36,794 bases of DNA from Pseudanabaena sp. M085S1SP2A07QC (GTDB taxonomy: Bacteria > Cyanobacteriota > Cyanobacteriia > Pseudanabaenales > Pseudanabaenaceae), in NCBI GenBank assembly GCA_020404895.1, contig JADBWK010000086.1, positions 1 through 36,794 of the forward strand, written 5' to 3'. The notes beneath the pieces were generated by a model that was given only the letters and a program-made list of their open reading frames with translations, did no database searches and was not told the origin of the DNA. Shown in pieces: positions 17,898 through 25,920 of the stretch. Position numbers and translations under genes: made by a program. Every line of letters starts with the position of its first letter. Position 1 is the stretch's first letter.

Positions 17898-17932
17898 AGT
17901 CGGCGCTTTGCACTGCCTTCATTTGAGTTGTG
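17884..17932. terminator. bidirectional terminator overlapping both convergent gene ends
   Basis: CACAACTCAAAT (17884-17895) pairs with 17921-17932. The stop codon of the nnr gene (17895-17897) and that of the GGDEF-EAL gene (17919-17921) lie at the inner edges of the arms, so the stem encodes the last residues of both proteins. Confidence 0.7.
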
Positions 17933-20456
17933 CTTGCAGTAACAAAGTTGCTTCATGGGCAGGAACGGGTCGGCTGAAGAGATAGCCCTGTACGGCATCG
18001 CAATCATGCGATCGCAAAAACTCTAATTGCTCTTTGCGCTCTACTCCTTCGGCGATCGCTCTCAGATTGAGATTATGAGCCATGGCAATAATAGCCGATG
18101 TAATGGCAGCATCATCTTGATTTTGAGGAGTTTCTCGAATAAAACTAGCATCTATTTTGACCTTGCTAACAGGTAATAATCGCAAATAACTCAACGAAGA
18201 ATATCCAGTTCCAAAATCATCAATCGATATACTCATGCCTTGAGATTTTAATTGCTTCAACATCGTAATCATAGTATTTTGATCTTGCATCACCAAGCTT
18301 TCAGTAATTTCTAATTCTAAATATTGTGGTTCAAGCTCAGTTTCTACAAGAATTTGCATAATGCGATCGCAAAGATCGACCACTTGAAATTGTTTTGCCG
18401 AGAAGTTCACAGCCATCCGAATTGGTGGTAATCCTTGAATTTGCCAAGCCCGATTTTGTTTGCAGGCAGTTCGCAGCACCCATTCGCCCAAGCGTATGAT
18501 CAAGCCATGCTCTTCTGTAGCAGGAATGAATTGATTAGGGGGAACCCATCCGAGTTCAGGATGTAGCCAACGTGCCAAAGCCTCCATACAATCAATTTCG
18601 CCAGTAACAAGATTCATTTGTGGTTGATAGAATACCTGAAACTCTGAACGTTCAAGAGCTTGGCGAATCCCATACTCGATCGCCACATATTCCTTAACTT
18701 TTGCTCCGATCGCATGGTTGTAGAGTTGATAATGATTACGCCCACGCTCTTTAGCGCGAAACATTGCGGTATCAGCATTTTTCATCAAGGTCTCTTCATC
18801 TTGACCATCATTGGGGTAGAGACTTATCCCAATACTAGTACCGATATAAAGCGGCATTTCTTCGACAAAGAAAGGACTTTCAAAGGATTGTAAAATCATT
18901 TGGGCAAATTGCTGGATTGACTCCACACTTTGCAATTCAGGCACAAGAATCATAAACTCATCTCCACCCATTCTTGCCAAAAAAGTGTTGTCAAACATGC
19001 ATTCGGTAAGCCTTTTAGCAACTTCGATCAGCAGGCGATCGCCTGCTGCATGTCCCATAGTATCGTTTACTAACTTAAAGCGATCTAAATCAAGAAACAT
19101 TACCGCTAGTATCGGAGAAGTGGATTTAATTTCGATGAAACTATTTTGATCAAGATCTATTTCCAGATGATCATGGGCATTTACTAAGGCTGTTGAAAGA
19201 CGATCTCGAAAGAGAGCGCGATTTGGTAAATTGGTGAGAGAGTCATGAAAAGCAAGATGTTCGATCTCGGCTTTAGCTCGCTTACTTGCCGTAATATCTT
19301 CAACCGTTCCCTCAAAATAGAGAATATTCCCAGCCTTATCCCGCACTGCATGAACATTTTCTGAAATCCATATGATTGATTTGTCTCGACGATAAACCTC
19401 AGACTCAAAAAACTTAACATCTTCTTGCTCTTCCAAAAGTTTGATTAACTCTAACCGTCGTTGAGGTTCAACATAGAGTTGATGCTCGATATCCGTAAGA
19501 TTAGCAATCAAGTCTTCTGGAGATGCGTATCCATATATTTCAGCTAGCATTGGATTGGAAATTAAAAATCTTCCATCAACAGTTGACTGGAAAATCCCTT
19601 CAATAGCATGTTCAAAAATACCGCGATACCTAGCTTCAGCTTGTTTGAGAGATTCTTCAGCCAGCATTTTTTGAGTAACGTCATTTACCAGAATCAATTC
19701 GCATTTTCGATTTTGATAATTCAATGTATGTGCTGAAACATCCACCAAGATATGCGTACCATCTTTTTTGCAATGTCTCCACACTTCAGGCACAGTAAAT
19801 CCAGTTGATATCTTAGAGATTGCCTCCAAGAGTTTTGGGATATCTTCTGGAGGACGAATGTCTGTCAATGTCATCGATAGAAATTCATCTTCACTATAGC
19901 CATAGTGATTGATTGCAGCTTGATTTACCGCTAAAAAACGCAGTGTTTCCAAATCATAGATCCACATAGGATTAGGATTATTCTCGAATAAATAGCGAGT
20001 CCGATTTTCAAAATCTTGCTGGTTTTTCGCGGTCTGTTCCCAATCAGTAATATCTTCAAATCGATTCACAAAATGAGGTTCTTTCGAGCCACTAATATCA
20101 AGATCTGTACTTTGGAGAACTTGAACAATCTGACCATCTTCTCGGATATATCTCACGTTGATATAACAATGATCGATTTCTTCTGACAGTAATCGCTCTT
20201 TGAGAAAATAGTAAGCCGATAAATCATCTGGATGACAAATCTGCTGATACTTAAGCTGGCAAATTTGCTCGGCACTATATCCTAATAAATCACAAAAAGA
20301 TACGCTAATTCCCCGAATTTGATCATCTAGAGTTGTCTCAAAAATACCAACTGTACTATTCTCAATGCATTTAGCTATTCGCATTAAGTTTTTGAGGCGC
20401 TCTTGCTTGAGAATCTCTTGATATATGGGATTAAGATGCTTATATCTTTCAGCCAA
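17919..20456 (-). CDS. PAS-PAS-PAS-GGDEF-EAL cyclic-di-GMP protein
   Basis: Predicted c-di-GMP enzyme, 845 residues, without membrane segments. Three PAS domains (~30-140, 150-268, 272-393) are followed by GGDEF (~396-575) with an intact GGDEF at 497-501, and by EAL (~585-840) with EAL at 625-627, NFSAKQF, EITESLVM, IDDFGTGYSS (745-754), KIDASFI and AEGVE. All signature residues for both cyclase and phosphodiesterase are present, so either or both activities are possible. No RxxD inhibitory site is seen before GGDEF. The start used is TTG at 20456, in a frame open further upstream but without ATG; the first ATG is at residue 25. It follows cbiX on the same strand with a 63-bp gap containing a hairpin. 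Confidence 0.9.
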   Translation of the reverse strand: MAERYKHLNPIYQEILKQERLKNLMRIAKCIENSTVGIFETTLDDQIRGISVSFCDLLGYSAEQICQLKYQQICHPDDLSAYYFLKERLLSEEIDHCYINVRYIREDGQIVQVLQSTDLDISGSKEPHFVNRFEDITDWEQTAKNQQDFENRTRYLFENNPNPMWIYDLETLRFLAVNQAAINHYGYSEDEFLSMTLTDIRPPEDIPKLLEAISKISTGFTVPEVWRHCKKDGTHILVDVSAHTLNYQNRKCELILVNDVTQKMLAEESLKQAEARYRGIFEHAIEGIFQSTVDGRFLISNPMLAEIYGYASPEDLIANLTDIEHQLYVEPQRRLELIKLLEEQEDVKFFESEVYRRDKSIIWISENVHAVRDKAGNILYFEGTVEDITASKRAKAEIEHLAFHDSLTNLPNRALFRDRLSTALVNAHDHLEIDLDQNSFIEIKSTSPILAVMFLDLDRFKLVNDTMGHAAGDRLLIEVAKRLTECMFDNTFLARMGGDEFMILVPELQSVESIQQFAQMILQSFESPFFVEEMPLYIGTSIGISLYPNDGQDEETLMKNADTAMFRAKERGRNHYQLYNHAIGAKVKEYVAIEYGIRQALERSEFQVFYQPQMNLVTGEIDCMEALARWLHPELGWVPPNQFIPATEEHGLIIRLGEWVLRTACKQNRAWQIQGLPPIRMAVNFSAKQFQVVDLCDRIMQILVETELEPQYLELEITESLVMQDQNTMITMLKQLKSQGMSISIDDFGTGYSSLSYLRLLPVSKVKIDASFIRETPQNQDDAAITSAIIAMAHNLNLRAIAEGVERKEQLEFLRSHDCDAVQGYLFSRPVPAHEATLLLQAQLK

Positions 20457-20491
20457 CTTTTTTACCTTGTCGGTCTTACTATAGCGTTTTT

Positions 20492-20527
20492 CAGTTTAGT
20501 AAGTTATGGACATAACTCACTAAACTG
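20492..20527 (-). repeat. hairpin between cbiX and the GGDEF-EAL gene
   Basis: CAGTTTAGT-A-AGTTATG pairs with CATAACT-C-ACTAAACTG around GA, with one mismatch. It overlaps the cbiX stop codon (20520-20522). No T-run follows on the minus strand, so it may attenuate or protect mRNA ends, not fully terminate. Confidence 0.6.
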
Positions 20528-21257
20528 CTGACTTCAATGCTAAACCTATAATTTGTTCATTCGATAATGGCACAGGTAACTGCTGAATCTGAATGCGATC
20601 GCTATATGCTTTAAGTTTATTGGCGATTGCTTCAGTGATCCCACCTTCGGTTAAAAAGTACGGCAACACAGTAACTTTATTTGTTCCCTGTGATATTAAA
20701 TTCTCGATTTGAGTTTCAATTTTTGGCTCTACTCCCCAGTAGGCTGCGATCGCTTGGCTCTGTGTTGCCAAGTCCTCAACCACTTGATTTGCCCCAGCCC
20801 GACGACTCCCGTGCGCCATTAAAATGCGTCCTTGCTTTTCTAAGTTTCCTTGTTCAGTATACTTCTCAAAGTGCTGCAATAGTAAACTCGGAATCTGAGA
20901 AGCTGTGCCCAAGTGAGGCATTGTCCGAAATATCAACTTATTTGGCAGTAGATCGGGAAAAATTATTTGTAAATTGCTTTGGGCGATCGCAACTTGTTCG
21001 GGAATATCATCGCTGACATGAACCCCTGCTAGTAAGAACAAAGGTAGGATCACAATTTTTGAAATACCGACTTGAATTACCTCAGTCGCAAATTTTTCTA
21101 ATTGCTGCGATAGACTAAGTTCCTGCCCTTCCAGACACCCGCCGCTAATATAGAGATCACTTTGCGATCTCGCTACTGTAACTAAGTTTTGCAATGTTAT
21201 CCATGAACGGAGATCGCTACTGCCATGGGTTACTAAAAAAAGGGCTGCGGCTTTCAT
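20520..21257 (-). CDS. sirohydrochlorin chelatase (CbiX/SirB type)
   Basis: Inserts Fe2+ (siroheme) or Co2+ (cobalamin precursor) into sirohydrochlorin. The 245 residues form two tandem chelatase halves. The first has LVTHGSSD with H11 and PLFLLAGVHVSDDIPEQV with H80, the metal-binding histidine pair. The second has LMAHGSRRAGANQVVEDL (H149) and PYFLTEGGITEAI, where the second histidine is lost, as is common when only one half is catalytic. Metal choice cannot be read from the sequence. It is divergent from hflX across a 49-bp gap holding a 14-bp inverted repeat with a TATAAT box in each arm. Confidence 0.9.
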   Translation of the reverse strand: MKAAALFLVTHGSSDLRSWITLQNLVTVARSQSDLYISGGCLEGQELSLSQQLEKFATEVIQVGISKIVILPLFLLAGVHVSDDIPEQVAIAQSNLQIIFPDLLPNKLIFRTMPHLGTASQIPSLLLQHFEKYTEQGNLEKQGRILMAHGSRRAGANQVVEDLATQSQAIAAYWGVEPKIETQIENLISQGTNKVTVLPYFLTEGGITEAIANKLKAYSDRIQIQQLPVPLSNEQIIGLALKSAV

Positions 21258-21264
21258 CGCATCA

Positions 21265-21300
21265 TACTCAGTATAATTGTAGTAATAATTATACTGAGTA
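21265..21300. promoter_or_regulatory. palindromic divergent promoter, cbiX / hflX
   Basis: TACTCAGTATAATT (21265-21278) is perfectly repeated in inverted orientation at 21287-21300, with an 8-bp spacer. Each arm contains an exact TATAAT: plus strand 21272-21277 towards hflX, minus strand 21293-21288 towards cbiX. Both would give start sites inside the spacer and leaders of about 25 nt. It could be a pair of promoters or a dimeric operator covering them. Confidence 0.6.
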
Positions 21301-21414
21301 ACGCATATCGAAACTATTTACGGAAAAACTCAAGGACTGAAGGCTCATCAATTAAAGCAACTAGATCGGCTATATCGATCGCGCTTACCTCAAGATAGCC
21401 TTGTCACACCCGAA

Positions 21415-22977
21415 TTGGCTCAACGCCTTGCCGCAGTCAGTGCTGAGCTAAAGGAATCTATCTGCATTTATGTCAATCGACGCGGACAGGTGATCCGTGT
21501 TGCGATCGGTACACCAAATCAAACTAAGATCCCACCTTTGGAATTACCACGCTATGGTAGCGATCGCCTCAGTGGATTACGCTGTATTTGTGCAAGTCCC
21601 GATGCGGAGTATCCCAATCCCACCGACTTAACGGCAATGTTGATGCAACGCCTTGATGCGTTGGTAATTTTGTCCGTAAATCTTAAAGGTCATACTGAAC
21701 GTGGCTATTTGGCACATTTATTGCCAGCTACCGATACAGAATTACCAGAGCAACAGAATGCTTGGCGCGTGTCCAAACTAATGGCGGTGGAGGCGATGTC
21801 TAAGCAAGATTTCTTAGAATTAGTAGAAGGTCTAGAAGAAGAATTTAGCCGTAATTTTGCTGGACTTGCTACTGACGATAATCAAGATCGGGTGATGCTC
21901 GTGGGATTGATGCTTCAAAAAGAAAAATCCGACTCCATGCCCTTTACAATGATCGAACTCGGTCATTTGGTGGAAAGTGCAGGCGGCAAAGTGTTAGATG
22001 CTCTTTGGCAAAAACGCGAACGACCTCATCCTCAGACCGTTCTCGGTGAAGGCAAAGTATTAGAACTAGCGATCGCTGCACAAACTAAAGGTGCAAATCT
22101 CGTGGTATTTGATCGCGAACTTACGGCTTCCCAAACTCGTAATATTGAAAGAATGATCGGCTTACGAGTTAGCGATCGCACGGAAGTAATTCTCGATATT
22201 TTTGCCCAACGTGCCCAGTCGTCGGAAGGGAAGTTACAAGTTGAGCTAGCTCAACTCGAATACCGTTTACCGCGATTAGCTGGTCATGGACAAGCTCTAT
22301 CTAGACTTGGCGGCGGTATTGGGACACGCGGACCAGGTGAAACAAAACTAGAAACTGATCGCCGTGTGATTCAGAAGCGAATCACGTTCCTTCAGCAACA
22401 AGTTAATCACTTGCAAGCACAGCGATCGCGCATTCGGCAAAAGCGTGTTGATCAAGAGGTTCCTACGGTTGCGATCGTTGGTTATACCAATGCAGGCAAA
22501 TCGACTTTGCTGAATGCTATGACTAAAGCTGATGTCTATGCTGCCGACAAGTTATTCGCGACCCTCGATCCCACCACGCGCCGCCTCAGACTCACAGGTG
22601 AAGATGATAAAATTCATACGGTTCTACTTACTGACACTGTAGGATTCATCCATGAACTGCCCAAATCTCTTGTTGATGCTTTTCGCGCCACGCTTGAAGA
22701 AGTATCTGAAGCTGATGTACTAGTGCATCTAGTTGATGCTTCTCATTCGTCGTGGGAATCGCAACTCAAATCAGTGGATAAAATCCTCAAAGATATGCCG
22801 ATCGCCGTGGGTCCAATTTTATTGGTTTTTAATAAAATCGATGCAGTTGAAGATCCCAAGGCAATTCTGGAGCAATATCCTGATGCGATCGCGATTTCTG
22901 CCCTCAAGCGTCAAGGCTTCGAGCAAATGAGTAAGTCATTGTTAAAGCTGATCGAATATGCGATCGGGGAACTCTAA
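21415..22977 (+). CDS. hflX: GTPase HflX
   Basis: Ribosome-associated GTPase that splits stalled 70S ribosomes. Annotated from a TTG at 21415 (520 residues). However, the family's N-terminus continues in frame upstream to 21307 as IETIYGKTQGLKAHQLKQLD..., resembling cyanobacterial HflX proteins that begin METIYG. The codon at the expected start is ATC, and the first stop upstream is at 21295. The true product is therefore probably 556 residues. Motifs: HflX N-domain GGGIGTRGPGETKLETDRR, G1 VGYTNAGKST, G3 DTVGFI, G4 FNKID and G5 SALKR. Nothing in the catalytic parts is damaged. Divergent from cbiX. Confidence 0.93.
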   Translation: MAQRLAAVSAELKESICIYVNRRGQVIRVAIGTPNQTKIPPLELPRYGSDRLSGLRCICASPDAEYPNPTDLTAMLMQRLDALVILSVNLKGHTERGYLAHLLPATDTELPEQQNAWRVSKLMAVEAMSKQDFLELVEGLEEEFSRNFAGLATDDNQDRVMLVGLMLQKEKSDSMPFTMIELGHLVESAGGKVLDALWQKRERPHPQTVLGEGKVLELAIAAQTKGANLVVFDRELTASQTRNIERMIGLRVSDRTEVILDIFAQRAQSSEGKLQVELAQLEYRLPRLAGHGQALSRLGGGIGTRGPGETKLETDRRVIQKRITFLQQQVNHLQAQRSRIRQKRVDQEVPTVAIVGYTNAGKSTLLNAMTKADVYAADKLFATLDPTTRRLRLTGEDDKIHTVLLTDTVGFIHELPKSLVDAFRATLEEVSEADVLVHLVDASHSSWESQLKSVDKILKDMPIAVGPILLVFNKIDAVEDPKAILEQYPDAIAISALKRQGFEQMSKSLLKLIEYAIGEL

Positions 22978-23058
22978 CAGCGGCTGTCTAAGAGGAAATT
23001 AATCCGCAACTCTTCTTTGGCGTTTAATTTTTGTCCTAACTTCTCTGACTATGGCTAT

Positions 23059-23081
23059 AAAAGCTTACTAAGCAAGCTTTT
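23059..23081 (+). terminator. short hairpin between hflX and the ABC gene
   Basis: AAAAGCTT pairs with AAGCTTTT (8 bp, loop ACTAAGC). It lies 81 bases after the hflX stop and 27 before the ABC start. Weak; possibly a terminator. Confidence 0.4.
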
Positions 23082-23108
23082 AACAAAATAAAGTAGTATG
23101 GATATATT

Positions 23109-24863
23109 ATGGCGCGATCGCAATTTCAAAACCTCAAAAACTATCTCCGTCCTTACTGGAGTGACCTAGCCGTTGGCACAATTGCCCTACTAGCGGCAAA
23201 CTGTCTTGGTACATATATCCCTTGGCTGATTAGATCCGCAGTTGACGATCTTAACAAGATTACATCTGGCGATATTCATACATTGATGCAATATGTGTGG
23301 ATGATTATCGGCTTGTCTTCACTGATGTGGATCATCCGTATGACCTCCCGCGTCTGGATTTTTGGAATCGGTCGCAAAATTGAGTACAGCCTTAAGCAAC
23401 AAATTTTTGAACATTTACTCAAATTGCCGCCAAGCTATTTTGCCAACAATTCCGCAGGCGAAACGATTAGCATCGTTACTAGCGATGTGGAGAATATCCG
23501 TCGCTTGATGGGATTTGCGCTACTCAGCATTATCAACTCAGTATTTGTGTATAGCCTGACACTACCTGCGATGGTAGCGATCGATCCGATGTTGACTTTG
23601 CTATCGGTCTCTGTTTACCCGATTATGCTAGTGATTGTGCAGAGATTTAGCGGCCAATTGCGTGATGAACAGTTGGAAGTTCAAGAAGAATTATCAAATG
23701 TAAGTTCACTCTTGCAAGAAGACCTCAATGGCATGGCATTGATTAAAACATATGCTCAGGAGGACAATGAGCGGGGAGCTTTTGGAAAATTAAATGATCG
23801 CTTACTCGATGCCAATCTAAGAATGGCACGTAGCCGTAATATTCTATTTCCACTACTGGGCGGAATTGCTAGTATTAGCTTCCTAGTATTAATTTGGTTT
23901 GGCGGCGAAAAGTTAGCTAATCCAGCGAATACGACCTTTAAAATTGGTGATTTGCTGACACTGATTATTTATGTAGAACGATTAATTTTCCCCACTGCGA
24001 TTTTGGGATTTGTGATGGTCACTTATCAGCGCGGACTAGTCAGCATTAGCCGAATTCAGGGCATTCTCGATATGCCCCCAGCAATTGTTGATAGAGCCGA
24101 TGCGATCGCACTCACCAAAGATCAAGTTACAGGCAAAATCGAAGCACGCGATCTTACTTTCACCTATGACGGCTCTAGTCAACCTGCTCTTAATCACGTT
24201 AGTTTTACAATTTATCCATCTGAAACAGTCGCCATTTTAGGAACTGTTGGTTCTGGTAAATCTACTTTTGCGAGCGCCTTAATGCGTTTAGTGGAAGTTC
24301 CATCAGATCAAATTTTTATTGATGGTGTAGACATCACTAAAATGAAGATCTCAGATTTGCGAGAGATTATCTCTTTCGTACCGCAGGATAGTTTCTTGTT
24401 TAGTGCGACGATGCGTGACAACATTCGTTACGGCAAACCCCAAGCCTACGATCATGAAGTGGAAAACTTTGCCAATCAAGCCCGCATCGAGCAAGAGATT
24501 CTCAAGTTCCCGCAACAATATGACACGCTAGTCGGTGAGCGAGGAATTACTTTGTCAGGTGGACAAAGACAGCGTACAGCCCTCGCTAGAGCCTTACTCG
24601 TTGACACCCCAATTTTGGTGTTAGATGATGCGCTCTCAAGTGTGGACAATCAAACTGCTACAGGGATTTTGGGAAATCTTCCTCGGAATAAGACGGTGTT
24701 ATTTATTACCCATAATCTGTCTGCTGCATCAACTTGCGATCGGATTATCCTGATGGATGCTGGTAAAATCGTCCAAGCTGGCACTCATACTGAGCTACTC
24801 GCTGAGTCTCAGCTTTATCAAAAGCTCTGGAATCAGCACAAACTTGAAGTTGCTATCAGATAA
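23109..24863 (+). CDS. ABC exporter, fused membrane and ATPase domains
   Basis: Half-transporter of the multidrug/lipid exporter type, 584 residues. The membrane domain (~15-310) has six predicted helices. The ATPase domain (~335-580) has Walker A GTVGSGKST at 378-386, Q-loop FVPQDSFLF, signature LSGGQRQR at 482-489, Walker B ILVLDD (502-507) and the H-loop in FITHN. The residue after Walker B is Asp (D507), not the catalytic Glu, as often seen in one half of asymmetric MdlA/MdlB-like heterodimers. A second half-transporter may be needed but is not in the window. Substrate unknown. The gene stands alone; its last codons form one arm of its terminator. Confidence 0.9.
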   Translation: MARSQFQNLKNYLRPYWSDLAVGTIALLAANCLGTYIPWLIRSAVDDLNKITSGDIHTLMQYVWMIIGLSSLMWIIRMTSRVWIFGIGRKIEYSLKQQIFEHLLKLPPSYFANNSAGETISIVTSDVENIRRLMGFALLSIINSVFVYSLTLPAMVAIDPMLTLLSVSVYPIMLVIVQRFSGQLRDEQLEVQEELSNVSSLLQEDLNGMALIKTYAQEDNERGAFGKLNDRLLDANLRMARSRNILFPLLGGIASISFLVLIWFGGEKLANPANTTFKIGDLLTLIIYVERLIFPTAILGFVMVTYQRGLVSISRIQGILDMPPAIVDRADAIALTKDQVTGKIEARDLTFTYDGSSQPALNHVSFTIYPSETVAILGTVGSGKSTFASALMRLVEVPSDQIFIDGVDITKMKISDLREIISFVPQDSFLFSATMRDNIRYGKPQAYDHEVENFANQARIEQEILKFPQQYDTLVGERGITLSGGQRQRTALARALLVDTPILVLDDALSSVDNQTATGILGNLPRNKTVLFITHNLSAASTCDRIILMDAGKIVQAGTHTELLAESQLYQKLWNQHKLEVAIR

Positions 24864-24883
24864 CATAGCAACTTCAAGTTTGT
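24838..24883 (+). terminator. 19-bp hairpin overlapping the end of the ABC gene
   Basis: Arms 24838-24856 and 24865-24883 are perfectly complementary. The left arm codes for the residues just before the last few codons, and the stop (24861-24863) is in the loop. Likely terminator, followed by TATTGC and not by a strong T-run. Confidence 0.65.
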
Positions 24884-24893
24884 ATTGCTAAAC

Positions 24894-25198
24894 TTAGATT
24901 AGACTACCAAAAACTTGATAGCATGATTTACCAAGAGATTTAGCTTGATACATAGCTATATCAGCATCAGCGAGGATATCTTTTGGACTTTGATAGGAAT
25001 CAATACTAAAAGCCATGCCCATACTCATGGAAATGTTGATCTTGTTGCCATCAAGACAACAAGTTGTAGCCATGGCTGCTTGAATTCTTTCAATCGTAAT
25101 GATTGCATCTTGCTTTTCCTTAAGATTGTCTAGCAAAACCACAAATTCGTCGCCTCCGAGCCTAACAGCAGTATCACCTGTGCAAGCTGAAACCTTAA
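24894..25198 (-). pseudogene. GGDEF-domain remnant
   Basis: C-terminal two-thirds of a diguanylate cyclase domain: GDTAVRLGGDEFVVLLDNL, then ISMSMGMAFSID, and DILADADIAMYQAKSLGKSC near the end. The frame is open from 25199, but no start codon precedes the GGDEF motif; the only starts are internal. The first half of the domain and any sensor part are missing, and the 5' edge joins directly to remains of a kinase gene. Not expected to be active. Confidence 0.85.
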
Positions 25199-25335
25199 TT
25201 TACATACCGATGCTCAGTCCGACCAAAGCGACAATCATTACCGATATAGTCAATAAAATCGGTGAAGTCGGTTTGCGGGTTGATTGCGATCGCGTTGTTT
25301 GATCCACTGTTCAAGGTTGAGCCCTTCAATTTTTT

Positions 25336-25428
25336 TAGGACTTACGCAAAAACGCCCTGAAAGCCTCATTTTGCTGTAGGGGCAATTCATGAATTGCCCC
25401 TACGGCTCGTTCTTTTGCGTAAGTCCTA
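25336..25428. repeat. 93-bp palindromic repeat, copy C (in the kinase remnant)
   Basis: Almost identical to the copy at 7193 (GCTGTAGG here, GCCGTAGG there). Inserted in an A-run (minus strand: five A before, six A after). Removing the 93 bp plus five A restores GIVMQKIEGLN, so the duplicated target is about five A residues. Confidence 0.85.
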
Positions 25429-25567
25429 TTTTTGCATGACAATGCCATGCAGCATTGTCCCGTTTTCGAGATTATGATGCACATAGGTCTCAATTTTGAG
25501 TATGCCTGCATGTTCTATCTGTCCTATGAAAAAAGCTTCTTGCTGAAACAGCGACACAGCTTTACTA

Positions 25568-25671
25568 TAGCAATGTAAGCTTTGCTTAGGACATAAAACC
25601 CAAAAGATGGCAGAGCTTCGCTCTGCCATCTTTTGGGTTTTGAATTGTCCTATCTATCTCTTACGTTGCTA
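25568..25671 (+). mobile_element. 104-bp MITE, copy 2 (in the kinase remnant)
   Basis: TA duplications at 25566-25567 and 25672-25673. Sequence identical, as far as I can read, to the copy at 4381, including the TTC loop. Excision with one TA rejoins the kinase reading frame NEA-SKAVSLF. Confidence 0.92.
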
Positions 25672-25863
25672 TAGCTTCATTCAATTCCTGTTTAAGGACT
25701 TTCAATCAATAATCCAGATCCGCATCCTTGACAGGTTGGGTATTTGTCATTATCAGGGTGTTCTGGATTAGGGCAAGTGGGATTAATGCATAGACTCATG
25801 GTGTTTTCAAGCGTACCAGTCTAAACTTAACTATATCGCTAGCGCAGTCAATTTATAGCAAAC

Positions 25864-25904
25864 CCATAGAATTAGGGGATGTAAAACATCCCCTAATTCT
25901 ATGG
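25864..25904. repeat. 19-bp perfect hairpin just upstream of the permease gene
   Basis: CCATAGAATTAGGGGATGT (25864-25882) pairs with 25886-25904 around AAA. It ends 16 bases before the permease ATG, so it would fold in the 5' leader, or end an upstream transcript. Confidence 0.75.
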
Positions 25905-25920
25905 CTGGGTAAATTTATTT

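Larger units (their letters stand above)
25199..25799 (-). pseudogene. decayed Ser/Thr protein kinase gene with two insertions
   Basis: Pieces in order on the minus strand: MSLCINPTCPNPEHPDND...CQGCGSGLL (25799-25692), the double-Cys N-terminus typical of cyanobacterial STPKs. The glycine-rich loop has been deleted. Then VLKQELNEASKAVSLFQQEA (β3 Lys and helix C), interrupted by the 104-bp MITE between EA and SKAV. Next, HAGILKIETYV...LHGIVMQK. The 93-bp palindrome (25336-25428) follows, then KIEGLNLEQWIKQRDRNQP, which joins perfectly to VMQK. A final hydrophobic stretch (PILLTISVMIVALVGLSIGM) resembles the membrane helix that follows the kinase domain, so the catalytic loop was also deleted. 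No intact kinase can be made. Confidence 0.82.

Noticed and set aside
25426-25629. Small ORF beginning MAERSSAIFWVLCPKQSLHCY, seen three times in the window (also at 4442 and 32402, with a variant Leu) and suggesting a conserved small protein family
   Set aside because: The shared 21 residues are simply the translation of the 104-bp MITE; what follows differs and belongs to the interrupted genes.
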